A stretch of DNA of 64,000 bases from Nocardia suismassiliense (GCF_900269665.1 NZ_LT985361.1:4953471-5017470), one strand, 5' to 3'; counted from the stretch's first letter, positions 51,959 through 61,201 are shown. Notes: a model not told the origin generated them from the letters alone. Numbers and translations: made by a program.

Positions 51959-52795
51959 CTAGCCCGCCGAGCCCGTTCCCACCGACGGGTCGAGCACCGC
52001 GTTGACCAGACGTCCCAGCAACTCCCCCGCGCGGCGCAGGCGAGTCTCGGCTATCGGCAGGAATTGGCGGGTGTACTCGTCACCGATGGTGGGCGAGGCC
52101 GGATAGACCCCCGGAGTTTCCAGGACCCGGCAGCTGTCCTCCGCCCAGCGGATCGGATCGGTATCCGGTTGTGTCGGAGGCAGATCGGGGGCGGGCAGGG
52201 CGAGCAGCCGCTGCAATTCCTCGGCGTCACTCGCATGCCGGGTGTCGAGCATGCGGCTGTCCCACACCGAGTGCAGGTTGGTGCTTCGGCCGAGATACTG
52301 CACCTTGACCTCGTTTCCGCCGCGGTCGCGCGCGAAACCCGCGTGCATCGGCTGATGGATATCGCCGACGACGTGGACGATGAACTTCAGGGCCTGGCCA
52401 CGGTCGGCGACCGGGCGACTCCGGTCGGCGAGCGTGGCAGTCTGCCTGCGCAAAGCCTCGATGACGTTCTGGCCGTTGTTGCCGTTCACCGCCGGGTCGT
52501 AAACGCAGCCGTTCTCGCCGATGTTGACGTAGTGCCACGGCGCCGAAATCTTGCCCAGCTCAGGATCATTGGCGCGCACCTCGTCGGCCCAGTTGGCCAC
52601 CCCCGCGAGCGTGGGATCGGGCTCACCCGCCAGCAGGCGGCCGACCTCGTCCCGCGCCGCCGCGGTCAACCGCAGGTCGGCGATCGCCCCGGTGGTGTTG
52701 TGCCCCTGCACGCCCCAGGCATTGGCGGCGGGTGGAACCGATAGCAAGATCGCGGCCAGCGCGCACGCGCTCGCTACCGCTGCTCTACCGAACAT
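51959..52795 (-). CDS. Secreted S1/P1 family nuclease
   Basis: 278 residues from ATG 52795. After the signal peptide (ASACALAAILLSVPPAANA) the mature protein begins WGVQGH, supplying the Trp1 and His6 zinc ligands. Other ligands: LAGVANWADEVR, PWHYVNI, FIVHVVGDIHQPMHAGF and NLHSVWDSRML. Trinuclear-zinc nuclease that degrades single-stranded RNA/DNA and removes 3' phosphates outside the cell. Two Cys suggest one disulphide. Confidence 0.93.
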   Translation of the reverse strand: MFGRAAVASACALAAILLSVPPAANAWGVQGHNTTGAIADLRLTAAARDEVGRLLAGEPDPTLAGVANWADEVRANDPELGKISAPWHYVNIGENGCVYDPAVNGNNGQNVIEALRRQTATLADRSRPVADRGQALKFIVHVVGDIHQPMHAGFARDRGGNEVKVQYLGRSTNLHSVWDSRMLDTRHASDAEELQRLLALPAPDLPPTQPDTDPIRWAEDSCRVLETPGVYPASPTIGDEYTRQFLPIAETRLRRAGELLGRLVNAVLDPSVGTGSAG

Positions 52796-52987
52796 CACAC
52801 GAATCCTTCCGAGTAGCCTCGGGCAGTTCACCTGCCCGGCACGCACCCGCGCTGCTGCGCACCATGAACCGAGTCACGTTGACTCGCTTGCCGATTCGAG
52901 TGTCCGCGATGCGACGTATCCGCCGCACCAACTCCGGGCCAACACTTCGCGGCCAACCGCTGTCCCTTACCGCAGAACCGGACAGCC

Positions 52988-53329
52988 CTAGGCCGGATCG
53001 GTGGCGCGATCGGATGCCACCACTTCGGCACGCAGCAGCTCCATCAACCCGGGGAAGCGCTGCTCCAGTTCGGCCCGGCGCAACTGAGCCATATTGCTGT
53101 TGCCCCGGTTGACCTGCCGGATCAGCCCCGCTTGGCGCAGCGTCCGGAAATGGTGGGTGAGTGTCGCTTTGGACACCGGCAGCTCGAACGAGCTGCAATG
53201 ACGTTCGGTCCCGTCCGGCTCGGCGAGCAGGGCCAGCACGACGGCGCGACGATGCCGGTCGGCGAGGGCGGCGAAGATCGCGCCGAGGTCCATCTCCGCC
53301 GGGCTGGGCTGGTCGTCGTGGTCGGGCAC
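52988..53329 (-). CDS. ArsR family regulator
   Basis: 113 residues. IFAALADRHRRAVVLALLAE, SSFELPVSKATLTHHFRTLR (recognition helix) and QAGLIRQVNRGNSNMAQLRR. No paired metal ligands; Cys45 alone. Divergent from a small monooxygenase gene with a strong operator between them, so it probably represses both. Confidence 0.9.
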   Translation of the reverse strand: MPDHDDQPSPAEMDLGAIFAALADRHRRAVVLALLAEPDGTERHCSSFELPVSKATLTHHFRTLRQAGLIRQVNRGNSNMAQLRRAELEQRFPGLMELLRAEVVASDRATDPA

Positions 53330-53346
53330 TGCTCACCTTTCGTATC

Positions 53347-53368
53347 AGGTACGAATTGCATCGTACCT
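53347..53368. promoter_or_regulatory. Operator 1 of the ArsR/monooxygenase pair
   Basis: Perfect inverted repeat AGGTACGA-ATTGCA-TCGTACCT between divergent starts 53329 and 53393. A second, weaker copy with the same 8-6-8 geometry lies at 53389-53410. Confidence 0.7.
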
Positions 53369-53388
53369 CGCGACGCCCTATCGTCCAT

Positions 53389-53410
53389 AGGTATGACTGA
53401 GACCGTACCT
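53389..53410. promoter_or_regulatory. Operator 2, over the monooxygenase start codon
   Basis: AGGTATGA-CTGAGA-CCGTACCT: six of eight arm positions pair and the outer bases match operator 1. Centres are 42 bases apart, about four helical turns, suiting cooperative binding. Confidence 0.5.
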
Positions 53411-53734
53411 ATCCCGGATGTTCCGTTCGCGCTCGTCGGGTTCGCCCGACCCAAACCCGAGCGCGCGGCGGAGTTGCGCGAGCTGCTGCTGTCGTTCGTC
53501 GCACCGACCCGCGAGGAAGCGGGCGCGCTGGAGTACCACTTCCACGAGGACAAGGACGATCCCGGCAGCTTCGTCTTCTACGAGGTGTGGCGATCCGAGG
53601 CGGACCTCGATCGCCACCTCGAGCTGCCACACATGAAGGAGTTCTGGGAGCACCGCATGGACTACCTCGAGCAAGACCTCGACATCAGGTGGCTGTCGAT
53701 GCGCAGCGCGTATCCCCGGCCGATCGACGCCTGA
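53393..53734 (+). CDS. Antibiotic biosynthesis monooxygenase (ABM) domain protein
   Basis: 113 residues from ATG 53393. Ferredoxin-like dimeric fold: FALVGFARPKPERAAELREL, REEAGALEYHFHEDKDDPGS, FVFYEVWRSEADLDRHLELP, HMKEFW. YgiN/quinol-monooxygenase-like; may oxidise quinols or small aromatics without cofactor. Control by the divergent ArsR protein is likely, so it probably answers to a quinone or electrophile (inference). Confidence 0.88.
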   Translation: MTETVPIPDVPFALVGFARPKPERAAELRELLLSFVAPTREEAGALEYHFHEDKDDPGSFVFYEVWRSEADLDRHLELPHMKEFWEHRMDYLEQDLDIRWLSMRSAYPRPIDA

Positions 53735-53918
53735 ACCGCGGGACTTCGCCTTCGCCGCTGGGCGATTCGCGGCCGTCTCGCAACACCATCTGCATAGGCA
53801 GCTGCAAGTGCGGTTGAAATGACGTTCCAGCGCGATACCATCAAGGGTGGCGCGGTGAAGTTCGTCACGGGAGCAGGCACGGATTCGCCGATGGATTTCG
53901 AGAATCGGAGTAGAGGTC

Positions 53919-54806
53919 ATGGTCGCGGAACCGGTCCGGATCAAGGGTATCGACTCGCGGGTTGCCGAGCGCGGCCCAACGGCGCTCCGCATCGCGGTCG
54001 GTGGACAGCTGCGCAAATTACGCGAGGAATGTGGCATCACTCGCGAGGCGGCGGGCGACCACATTCGTGGCTCGCACGCCAAGATCAGCCGACTCGAACT
54101 GGGCCGGACCGGATACAAGGACCGCGACATCCTCGATCTGCTGACGCTCTACGGCGTCACCGAGGAAGACCAGCGCGAGATGTTCCTGGATCTGGCGCGC
54201 AAGGCCAACGAGCCCGGCTGGTGGCACCGCTACAACGACCTGCTGCCGTCCTGGTTCGAGACCTATCTCGGACTGGAAGGCGCCGCGCAGACGATCCGAA
54301 CCTTCGAGGGCCAGCTGGTTCCCGGGTTGTTGCAGACCGAGGACTACACCCACGCCGTCATCGCGGTCGGCCACCAGAATGCCGAGGCTTCCCGGCGCGT
54401 CGAGCTGCGCAAGAAGCGCCAGGAAATTCTCAGCACCGAGCACGGGCCCGCACTGTGGGCAGTGCTGGACGAGGCCGTGCTGCACCGGCCGATCGGCGGC
54501 AAGGCAGTGCTGCGCAAGCAGATCGAACACCTGGTGGCGATGTCGGAAAGCCGGCGGGTGACCATCCAGGTGCTGCCCTACCACGCGGGCGGTCACCCGG
54601 CGGCGGGCAGCTCGTTCACCATGCTGCGCTTCGCCGAAGCCGAACTGCCCGACATCGTCTACCTCGAACAGCTGACCAGCGCGCTCTACCTGGACCGCCG
54701 GGAGGATCTGCACCTCTACCGCGAGGTGATGGATCAGCTCGCCGTGCAAGCCGAAACACCGCAGCGGTCGCGGGAACTGCTGCTGGCCGCCGCCGCCGAG
54801 CTGTAG
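53919..54806 (+). CDS. XRE-type regulator with DUF5753 domain (orphan)
   Basis: 295 residues. Helix-turn-helix GQLRKLREECGITREAAGDH then AKISRLELGRTGYKDRDI; the DUF5753 domain follows from about residue 100 (LEGAAQTIRTFEGQLVPGLL, VLDEAVLHRPIGGKAVLRKQ, YLEQLTSALYLDRREDL). These proteins are usually encoded next to a small DUF397 protein and are treated as antitoxin-like partners. No DUF397 gene follows here; the next gene is convergent. Upstream spacer 53735-53918 holds no gene. Confidence 0.9.
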   Translation: MVAEPVRIKGIDSRVAERGPTALRIAVGGQLRKLREECGITREAAGDHIRGSHAKISRLELGRTGYKDRDILDLLTLYGVTEEDQREMFLDLARKANEPGWWHRYNDLLPSWFETYLGLEGAAQTIRTFEGQLVPGLLQTEDYTHAVIAVGHQNAEASRRVELRKKRQEILSTEHGPALWAVLDEAVLHRPIGGKAVLRKQIEHLVAMSESRRVTIQVLPYHAGGHPAAGSSFTMLRFAEAELPDIVYLEQLTSALYLDRREDLHLYREVMDQLAVQAETPQRSRELLLAAAAEL

Positions 54807-54825
54807 CCGCGCCGAACGCGATAGG

Positions 54826-55440
54826 TCAGCCGGCTACCCGATCGGCCCACGCCGAGGGCAGTGCGGCACTGGAAACATCGGCGATCTCACCCAGGCGTGA
54901 TCGCGGAGTCCCCAAGCGGCTCAACTGAATCAGGCCCTGCGCCACGACGATGATGTTCGCACTGTGCGCCGACAGCACGGCTTCGTCCACCGTGCCGTCG
55001 CCGAGACGCATTGCGGGAGCGAGCCGTTCGGCGACACCCTCTTCCATCGCCGCGGTGGTCTTGGCCCCGATGGTGGCGACCTCAGGGATCCGGCCGCTGA
55101 GCTGGGCGATGCTGTTGATCATCAGGCAGCCGCGCCGGTTCGGTTGCGCGGCACAGTCTTCGATGATCGCTTGGAACAGCGCACGTACCGCGGCCCGCGC
55201 CGAGCCGGGCGCCGAGCCGACGACCTCGCGCACGAACCGGGCGCGCCGCTCGCAGTAACGTTCGAACGCGGCGAGGAACAAGCCCTGCTTGTTGCCGTAG
55301 GCGGCGTAGACGCTGCCATTGCCGACGCCGGTCGCGCGGGAGATGTCCTCAACCGACGTCTCGTCGAAACCTTGCGACCAGAACAGCTCGGTAGCGGCAT
55401 CGAGCAGGCCCGATTCGTCGAACTGTCGTGGCCGTCCCAT
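54826..55440 (-). CDS. TetR family transcriptional regulator
   Basis: 204 residues from ATG 55440; the longer open frame is a shadow of the divergent gene. MGRPRQFDESGLLDAATELF, WSQGFDETSVEDISRATGVG, NGSVYAAYGNKQGLFLAAFE. The C-terminal domain with RRGCLMINSIAQLSGR fits the AcuR/NemR-like group, which senses electrophiles. Divergent from the GlxA-type gene by 69 bases. Confidence 0.92.
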   Translation of the reverse strand: MGRPRQFDESGLLDAATELFWSQGFDETSVEDISRATGVGNGSVYAAYGNKQGLFLAAFERYCERRARFVREVVGSAPGSARAAVRALFQAIIEDCAAQPNRRGCLMINSIAQLSGRIPEVATIGAKTTAAMEEGVAERLAPAMRLGDGTVDEAVLSAHSANIIVVAQGLIQLSRLGTPRSRLGEIADVSSAALPSAWADRVAG

Positions 55441-55509
55441 GGCCTCACCGTACCAACCGTTGTGCGATATCGCCCACATCGCTTGTTCTGGAGGCACGGC
55501 TCCACAACA

Positions 55510-56532
55510 ATGGTTGACATGGCCCCCAACTTCGCTGCGCCGCCCCGCCGACGGGTCGGCATTCTGGTCTTCGACGGCGTCAAGATGCTCGACTTCGTCG
55601 GTCCGGCAGAGGTCTTCGTGGAGGCCAACCAGACCGCGCCCGGTTACGAGGTGGTCCTGCTCTCCGCCGACGGCCGGGACGTGCAGACCTCGATCGGCGC
55701 GCGGATCGAGGTCAGCGCCGCGGCCGCCGACGCGGGGCGCTTCGACACCGTGGTGATCCCGGGCAGCGAACTGCCGCCCGCGAAGTTCGTTACCCCTGAA
55801 CTGATCGCCGCCGCACGGCACCTGTCCTGGAACACGCGCCGACTCGCCTCGATCTGCAGCGGCGCGTTCGTCGTCGCCGAACTGGGCCTCTACGACGGCA
55901 GGCGCGCGACCACGCACTGGAAGTTCGCCGCGGATCTGGCGCGCAAGTACCCGGCCATCGCGGTCGACCCCGATGCGATCTTCGTGCGCGACGGGAATCT
56001 CTCCAGTTCCGCGGGCGTCGCGGCCGGCGTCGATCTCGCGCTGGCGCTGGTGGAGGAGGACTACGGCGCCGATGTTGCCCGGCGGGTCGCGCAGTTGCTG
56101 GTGGTGTACATGCAGCGCGCGGGCGGGCAATCGCAGTTCTCGGCCTCGCTGACCGGACCGGTGCCGCGTAGTCCGCTGGTGCGCAAGGTGGTCGACCTGA
56201 TCTGTGCGGACCCGGCGTTTCCGCACACCGTGCAGACCCTGGCCGCGCACGCCATGGTCAGTGTCCGGCATCTGACGCGGCTGTTCCGCGCCGAGCTCGA
56301 ACGCTCCCCCGCCGAGTACGTCGCCTTCATCCGCTTCGGGGTTGCCAGGGACCTGCTGCACGCCGGGCACAGCGTCACCGAGGCCGCGATGAGCGCTGGT
56401 TACGGCAGCAGCGAGGCGCTGCGTCGCGCTTTCGTGGCCAGGCTCGGCATCTCACCGCGCAAGTACCAGCAGCGTTTTCGCTCCACCGGCGCGACCGCCG
56501 CGTTCGAGCCGATGACGGCCGCCGTGTCCTGA
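55510..56532 (+). CDS. GlxA family regulator (DJ-1/PfpI plus AraC domains)
   Basis: 340 residues from ATG 55510 (or 55519). N-terminal class I glutamine-amidotransferase-like domain: VGILVFDGVKMLDFVGPAEV, SICSGAFVVAELGLYDGRRA with the nucleophile-elbow Cys retained, TTHWKFAADLARKYP. C-terminal AraC domain: VQTLAAHAMVSVRHLTRLFR, VTEAAMSAGYGSSEALRRAF. Activator that probably senses a small molecule. Upstream of the hydrolase operon on the same strand, separated by 104 bases. Confidence 0.92.
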   Translation: MVDMAPNFAAPPRRRVGILVFDGVKMLDFVGPAEVFVEANQTAPGYEVVLLSADGRDVQTSIGARIEVSAAAADAGRFDTVVIPGSELPPAKFVTPELIAAARHLSWNTRRLASICSGAFVVAELGLYDGRRATTHWKFAADLARKYPAIAVDPDAIFVRDGNLSSSAGVAAGVDLALALVEEDYGADVARRVAQLLVVYMQRAGGQSQFSASLTGPVPRSPLVRKVVDLICADPAFPHTVQTLAAHAMVSVRHLTRLFRAELERSPAEYVAFIRFGVARDLLHAGHSVTEAAMSAGYGSSEALRRAFVARLGISPRKYQQRFRSTGATAAFEPMTAAVS

Positions 56533-56636
56533 TCGGGGGCTTTTGCGGCCCGTGTGGCGGGGCGCCGGACGGGTTGCTCAGCGGAAACTGAGTGCGGCAC
56601 AACGCCATCGATCCGAGTGATCGAGAAAGGAACTCC

Positions 56637-57353
56637 ATGTCTTCCGCGACAACCATTGTTCTCGTGCACGGCGCGTTCGCCGATGCCGCCAGCTGGGCAC
56701 CGGTCACCGAGCGGCTGCTCGCCGAGGGGCACCGAGTGCTGGCGCCGCCGGTGTTCAACCGCAGCCTCTCCGAGGACGCGGCCTACATCAAGTCCTTTGT
56801 CGAGCAGATCGACGGACCGGTGCTGCTGGCGGGCCATTCCTACGGCGGCGCGGTGATCACGGTCGCCGGGCTCGCCGACAATGTGGTCGGTCTGGTGTTC
56901 GTGTCGGGCTACGTCCTCGAAGTCGGCGAGAGCCTCGGGCAATTGCAGGGTGGCTTCCCCGACTCCGATCTGGCCGCCAACCTCGTCTACGCGCCGTACC
57001 CGGTCCGCGACGGCGAGCCGGGCACCGACGTGTCGGTCGACATCGCCGCCTTCCCCGAGGTGTTCGCGGCAGGCCTCGACAAGGCGCGGGCGCAGGTGCT
57101 CGCGGTCTCCCAGCGGCCGCTCTCGGCGATCGCGTTCGGCGAGCCCGCGACCGCGGCGGCCTGGAAGACCAAGCCGGGCTGGGGCATCGTGTCCAGCGCC
57201 GACCACACCATCAATCCCGAGGTCGAGCGGTTCGGTTACCAGCGCGCGGGGCTGCGCTCGGTGGTCGAGATCGACGCACCGCACCTGGTCATGCAGACCC
57301 ACCCCGCCGAGGTCGCGGCCGTCATCACCGGCGCGCTCGCCGAGTTGGCCTGA
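56637..57353 (+). CDS. Alpha/beta hydrolase, paralogue 1
   Basis: 238 residues. Esterase/EstA-like short hydrolase: oxyanion region IVLVHGAFADAASWAPV, nucleophile elbow GHSYGGAV, late Asp/His residues in DHTINPEVERF and DAPHLVMQTHPAEV. Close in sequence order to the gene at 58394-59107, so a duplication. Shine-Dalgarno AAAGGA. First gene of a three-hydrolase operon. Substrate unknown. Confidence 0.88.
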   Translation: MSSATTIVLVHGAFADAASWAPVTERLLAEGHRVLAPPVFNRSLSEDAAYIKSFVEQIDGPVLLAGHSYGGAVITVAGLADNVVGLVFVSGYVLEVGESLGQLQGGFPDSDLAANLVYAPYPVRDGEPGTDVSVDIAAFPEVFAAGLDKARAQVLAVSQRPLSAIAFGEPATAAAWKTKPGWGIVSSADHTINPEVERFGYQRAGLRSVVEIDAPHLVMQTHPAEVAAVITGALAELA

Positions 57354-57399
57354 TCTCTCGAAACCCCTTGGACCCCAATCCCTATCGAAAGGAATGACG

Positions 57400-58365
57400 A
57401 TGACCGGAAACCCGCACGGAATCTCCCTGGAGCCCGCCGCACAAGAGTTCGTCGACGCGACCTCCCAGCCCCCGTTCCTCTACCAGTTGCCGCCGGAAGA
57501 GGGCCGCAAGGCGGTGGATTCGGTGCAGGACTCGCCGATCTACAAGCCGGCGATCGATGAAGAGTGGATCACCATCGACGGCGGGCCGACCGGTTCCGTG
57601 CGGGCCAGGATCGTCCGGCCGCAGGGTGTTACCGAAACCCTGCCCGTCATCGTCTACACCCACGGCGCCGGTTGGGTTTTCGGTGACGCGCACACCCACG
57701 ACCGCCTGGTCCGCGACCTCGCCGTCGGTGCGCACGCGGCGGTCGTCTTCCCCGAGTACGACCGCTCGCCCGACGTCCGCTACCCGGTGGCCAACGAGCA
57801 GTCCTATCGAGTCGCGCAGTGGGTCAGCACCCAGGGCGCCGAAAAAGCCCTGGACCCGACCCGCATTGCGGTCGCCGGTGATTCGGTCGGCGGGAACATG
57901 GCCATCGCGCTCACGCTGATGGCCAAGGAGCGCGGTGACGTCTCCTTCGTGCAGCAGGTGCTGTTCTACCCGGTGACCGACGCCAACTTCGACACCGGTT
58001 CCTACGAGCGCTTCGCGGAAGGCTACTTCCTGAGTCGCGAAGGCATGCAGTGGTTCTGGGACCAGTACACCACCAGCGCCGAGGACCGCGCCCAGATCAC
58101 CGCGTCGCCGCTGCGCGCGAGCACCGAGCAGCTGTCGGGTCTGCCGCCCGCGCTGGTCATCACGGCCGAGAACGACGTGCTGCGCGACGAGGGCGAGGCG
58201 TTCGCGGGCAAGCTGCGTACCGCAGGCGTACCCGTGATTCAGGCGCGTTACGGCGGCATCATCCACGACTTCGTCATGGTCAATTCGATGCACGACACCA
58301 ACGCCGCCAAAGCGGCTGTCGCCCAGGCGGTTTCCGTGCTGCGGGCCGCCCTGTACACCGCGTGA
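57400..58365 (+). CDS. Alpha/beta hydrolase of the hormone-sensitive lipase type
   Basis: 321 residues from ATG 57400; ATG 57394 touches the Shine-Dalgarno AAAGGA and is less likely. HSL motifs: YTHGAGWVFGDAHTHDRL (HGGGW variant HGAGW), nucleophile GDSVGGNMAIALTLMA, VITAENDVLRDEGEAFAGKL with the Asp, and GGIIHDFVMVNSM with the His. Hydrolyses short esters. It sits between the two EstA-like paralogues. Confidence 0.9.
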   Translation: MTGNPHGISLEPAAQEFVDATSQPPFLYQLPPEEGRKAVDSVQDSPIYKPAIDEEWITIDGGPTGSVRARIVRPQGVTETLPVIVYTHGAGWVFGDAHTHDRLVRDLAVGAHAAVVFPEYDRSPDVRYPVANEQSYRVAQWVSTQGAEKALDPTRIAVAGDSVGGNMAIALTLMAKERGDVSFVQQVLFYPVTDANFDTGSYERFAEGYFLSREGMQWFWDQYTTSAEDRAQITASPLRASTEQLSGLPPALVITAENDVLRDEGEAFAGKLRTAGVPVIQARYGGIIHDFVMVNSMHDTNAAKAAVAQAVSVLRAALYTA

Positions 58366-58393
58366 CCAATTCCTCCGGACCTAAGGAACATTC

Positions 58394-59107
58394 GTGAGTA
58401 CCTCCTCGCCCACCATCGTGCTGGTGCACGGTGCGTTCGCCGACTCGTCCAGCTGGAACGGCGTCATCGAAACGCTGCGCGCACAAGGTCATTCCGTCGT
58501 GGCAGCGGCCAACCCGCTGCGCGGCCTGGACAGCGACGCCGCCTACATCGGCTCGGTCCTCGATGACATCGACGGCCCGTGCGTGCTGGTCGGTCATTCC
58601 TACGGCGGCAGCGTCATCACCGTCGCCGCCGCGGGCAAGGTGAACGTGACGGCTCTCGTCTACATCGCCGCCTTCATTCCCGCTGAGGGGGAGAGCGCGC
58701 TGGAGTTGACCGACAAGTTCCCCGGCTCCACCCTCGGGCCGACCACCCGTCCCGCGAACTACCCCCTCGCGGACGGCAATTCGGGCACCGAGCTGTACAT
58801 CCGCCAGGACGAGTTCCCCGCCCAGTTCGCCGCCGACGTGCCCGCGAACGCCGCCGCACTGATGGCGGCGACCCAGCGGCCCGTCGCGCTCGCCGCACTC
58901 CAGGAGCCGGCGACCGCGGCGGCTTGGCGCAACATCCCCGCGTTCGCCCTGCTCACCACCGACGACAAGAACATCCCGGTGCAGGCGCAACGGTTCATGG
59001 CCGAGCGGGCGTCCGCGCACACCGTCGAGATCGCGGCTTCGCATGCGGTCAGCGTTTCCGCGCCGGGTGCGGTCAGCGATCTGATCGCCGCGGCGGCCAA
59101 GCAGTAG
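58394..59107 (+). CDS. Alpha/beta hydrolase, paralogue 2
   Basis: 237 residues from GTG 58394. TIVLVHGAFADSSSWNGVIE, GHSYGGSVITVA (nucleophile Ser), LALQEPATAAAWRNIPAF-like segment and SHAVSVSAPGAVSDLI with the catalytic His. Same architecture as the gene at 56637. Last gene of the operon, followed nine bases later by a strong terminator. Confidence 0.88.
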   Translation: MSTSSPTIVLVHGAFADSSSWNGVIETLRAQGHSVVAAANPLRGLDSDAAYIGSVLDDIDGPCVLVGHSYGGSVITVAAAGKVNVTALVYIAAFIPAEGESALELTDKFPGSTLGPTTRPANYPLADGNSGTELYIRQDEFPAQFAADVPANAAALMAATQRPVALAALQEPATAAAWRNIPAFALLTTDDKNIPVQAQRFMAERASAHTVEIAASHAVSVSAPGAVSDLIAAAAKQ

Positions 59108-59115
59108 ACGCCGGA

Positions 59116-59154
59116 GATCCGGTCACGCCCAAGGCTTTCGGGCGTGACCGGATC
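59116..59154. terminator. Bidirectional hairpin terminator (15-bp perfect stem)
   Basis: GATCCGGTCACGCCC (59116-59130) pairs perfectly with GGGCGTGACCGGATC (59140-59154). It lies between the hydrolase operon and the convergent CocE-type gene. Confidence 0.85.
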
Positions 59155-59163
59155 GCGGTTGGA

Positions 59164-61083
59164 TCAGCCGATCGCGGCCTTGAGGGCGGCCTGCCCGCCG
59201 ACCACCGGGAACGAGACCTTGGTCTCGGCCAGGTTCATCCCGAAGCCGGGTCCCGGCTTGGGCCGCAGGGTGTACTCGTTGTCACTGGACAACACCACCA
59301 CACCCAGCTTGTGGCCGCGCGCGAGCACATAGTCGTGCGGTTGCATGGACAGGTTGATCGCATACTCCTTACCCGGGGTGATCGGGCTGGTCTTGTCGAT
59401 CGAGTCCCGATTCTGCGGGTCCACCCACCCTCTGGTGACGATCCGCGAACTGCCGTCGGGGGCCCGATCCACCAGCAGCGCAGTCACATTGGCCGCCGGA
59501 CGCTGGAAGGACAGCCGGAGGGCGACGTCGACCGTGCCGCTGATCCGCAGCGGAGCCGTGGTGGGCTTGGAGAAGTACGCCAACCGGTTCGGCGAACTCG
59601 GTGCCGCGACCAGAGTCGAGGCCAGCTTCGTCGCGTCATCGTCGAGCGATTCGGTGACGCGCCCCGGTCCGGATGTGGCGAGTCCGCCGGTATTGCGGCC
59701 GCCCGGTTGGAACACCGCGGTCGCGGCCGAGGTGGCCGGTGCGGGCCATTCCGGCTCGTTCACCCAAGACTTGTCCTCACGCTGGATGGTGGACTTGGGC
59801 TCGCGGTCGATCCCGTTGTCCCGGCCGAGCAGGTACTTGCTGAACCAGCGGTTCACGGTGCGCAACCACTCGTCCCGGCGCAGGCTGATCGGGTCGGTGT
59901 GGCCGGACTGGTGCAGCCAGATCTTGTGCGGCACACCGGCTTTCTTCAGGGCGTCGTACCACTGCGCGACATGCTTGGTCTTGACGTTGAAGTCGTTGAG
60001 ACCGTGCACGGCCAGCACTGCGGCGCGTACCTTGCCGACATCGTTGAGGTAGTTGCGCTCGTTCCAGAAGCCGATGTAATCACCGGTGACCCGGTCCTGA
60101 TCCTTCTGCAGCTTGTCGATCACCGGTGCGCAGATGTTGCGATCCGCCCTGGTGTAGACGTACTTGGCCAGCACGTCCGCGTCCTCGCCCTGGTAGGTGC
60201 CGGGAGCGACCACCGCGCCTGCCGCGCGGTAGTAGTCGTACCAGCTGCTGATCGCGGCGATGGGCACGATGGCTTCCAGCCCGGGCACGCCGGTGGCGGC
60301 GACGGCGTTGGGCAGCGTCCCGTTGTAGGACACACCCATCATGCCGACCTTGCCGCTGGCCCAATTGGCCACTACCGCTTTACCTTGCGCGTCCCGCGCC
60401 TTCGCCCGGCCGTTGAGCCAGTCGATCGGGGCCCGCGCGCCGATGGTCTCGTTGCGCGCGCCCGAGGTCGGGCAGCCGGTGGAGGTGCCGGTGCCCAGCG
60501 ACTCGCCGTACATCACGGCGTAGCCGCGAGCCAGGAAGAATTCCTCGTACTGCCAGGTGATCTGGCCGTTGGCGACTGTGATGCCCGCGACCCGCAGGTC
60601 CTCGGCCACCCGCGCGCGCAGCTCGCCCGGCGCCGGGGCCATGCGCCGTCCATCCGCGCCGTCGGGCACGTACAGCTCGACATCCACGTTGTGGTTGGCG
60701 ACGTCGTTACCGCCGGAGAAGTACGGGCTCGCCTGGTACACCACCGGCAGCTTGCCGGTGGCGCCGGCCGGACGGACGACCTGGACGTGCACCTCGTCGT
60801 CCTTGCCGTCCCGGTCGCTGTCCACGGGGGCACGCACCCAAAGGTCCTGCCGGACCGGGGCTTTCGGGTTGAAGGTCGGCTGTGCCTCGCCGCCGCTGAC
60901 ATCCGGGCCGTTCGTCGGGTCGGCCAGCGCGGGCGCGCCGGACAGGAGCAGTGCCGCGGCCACGACCAACAGGGCCAGCCGCGATAACCGTCGCAGGGTC
61001 AGCACGGTCCACCCGAGGGCCGCGACCACGCGGGTGCGCGGCCCGCCCCGGTCACGTCTGTGCTGATGCTGTCTGGATGCCAT
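59164..61083 (-). CDS. Secreted Xaa-Pro dipeptidyl-peptidase-like hydrolase (CocE/NonD)
   Basis: 639 residues from ATG 61083, chosen because GAAGGAGAA precedes it; a GTG 15 bases up is in frame but lies on the Shine-Dalgarno. Signal peptide LSRLALLVVAAALLLSGAPA. Catalytic domain: nucleophile elbow GVSYNGTLPNAVAATG, AVHGLNDFNVKTKH (Asp) and HQSGHTDP (His). C-terminal jelly-roll domain (TAPLRISGTVDVALRLSF). Cleaves X-Pro peptides or esters outside the cell. Confidence 0.9.
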   Translation of the reverse strand: MASRQHQHRRDRGGPRTRVVAALGWTVLTLRRLSRLALLVVAAALLLSGAPALADPTNGPDVSGGEAQPTFNPKAPVRQDLWVRAPVDSDRDGKDDEVHVQVVRPAGATGKLPVVYQASPYFSGGNDVANHNVDVELYVPDGADGRRMAPAPGELRARVAEDLRVAGITVANGQITWQYEEFFLARGYAVMYGESLGTGTSTGCPTSGARNETIGARAPIDWLNGRAKARDAQGKAVVANWASGKVGMMGVSYNGTLPNAVAATGVPGLEAIVPIAAISSWYDYYRAAGAVVAPGTYQGEDADVLAKYVYTRADRNICAPVIDKLQKDQDRVTGDYIGFWNERNYLNDVGKVRAAVLAVHGLNDFNVKTKHVAQWYDALKKAGVPHKIWLHQSGHTDPISLRRDEWLRTVNRWFSKYLLGRDNGIDREPKSTIQREDKSWVNEPEWPAPATSAATAVFQPGGRNTGGLATSGPGRVTESLDDDATKLASTLVAAPSSPNRLAYFSKPTTAPLRISGTVDVALRLSFQRPAANVTALLVDRAPDGSSRIVTRGWVDPQNRDSIDKTSPITPGKEYAINLSMQPHDYVLARGHKLGVVVLSSDNEYTLRPKPGPGFGMNLAETKVSFPVVGGQAALKAAIG

Positions 61084-61201
61084 TGCGTTCTCCTTCACAA
61101 CTCATCACGAGGTGCTCCCGTGCGAGACTCGAAATACCTGCTGGCTCAGGGGAATTACCTCGGATGCCCCGGCCGGGGCGGCCGAGGCATCCGGTGATGA
61201 A

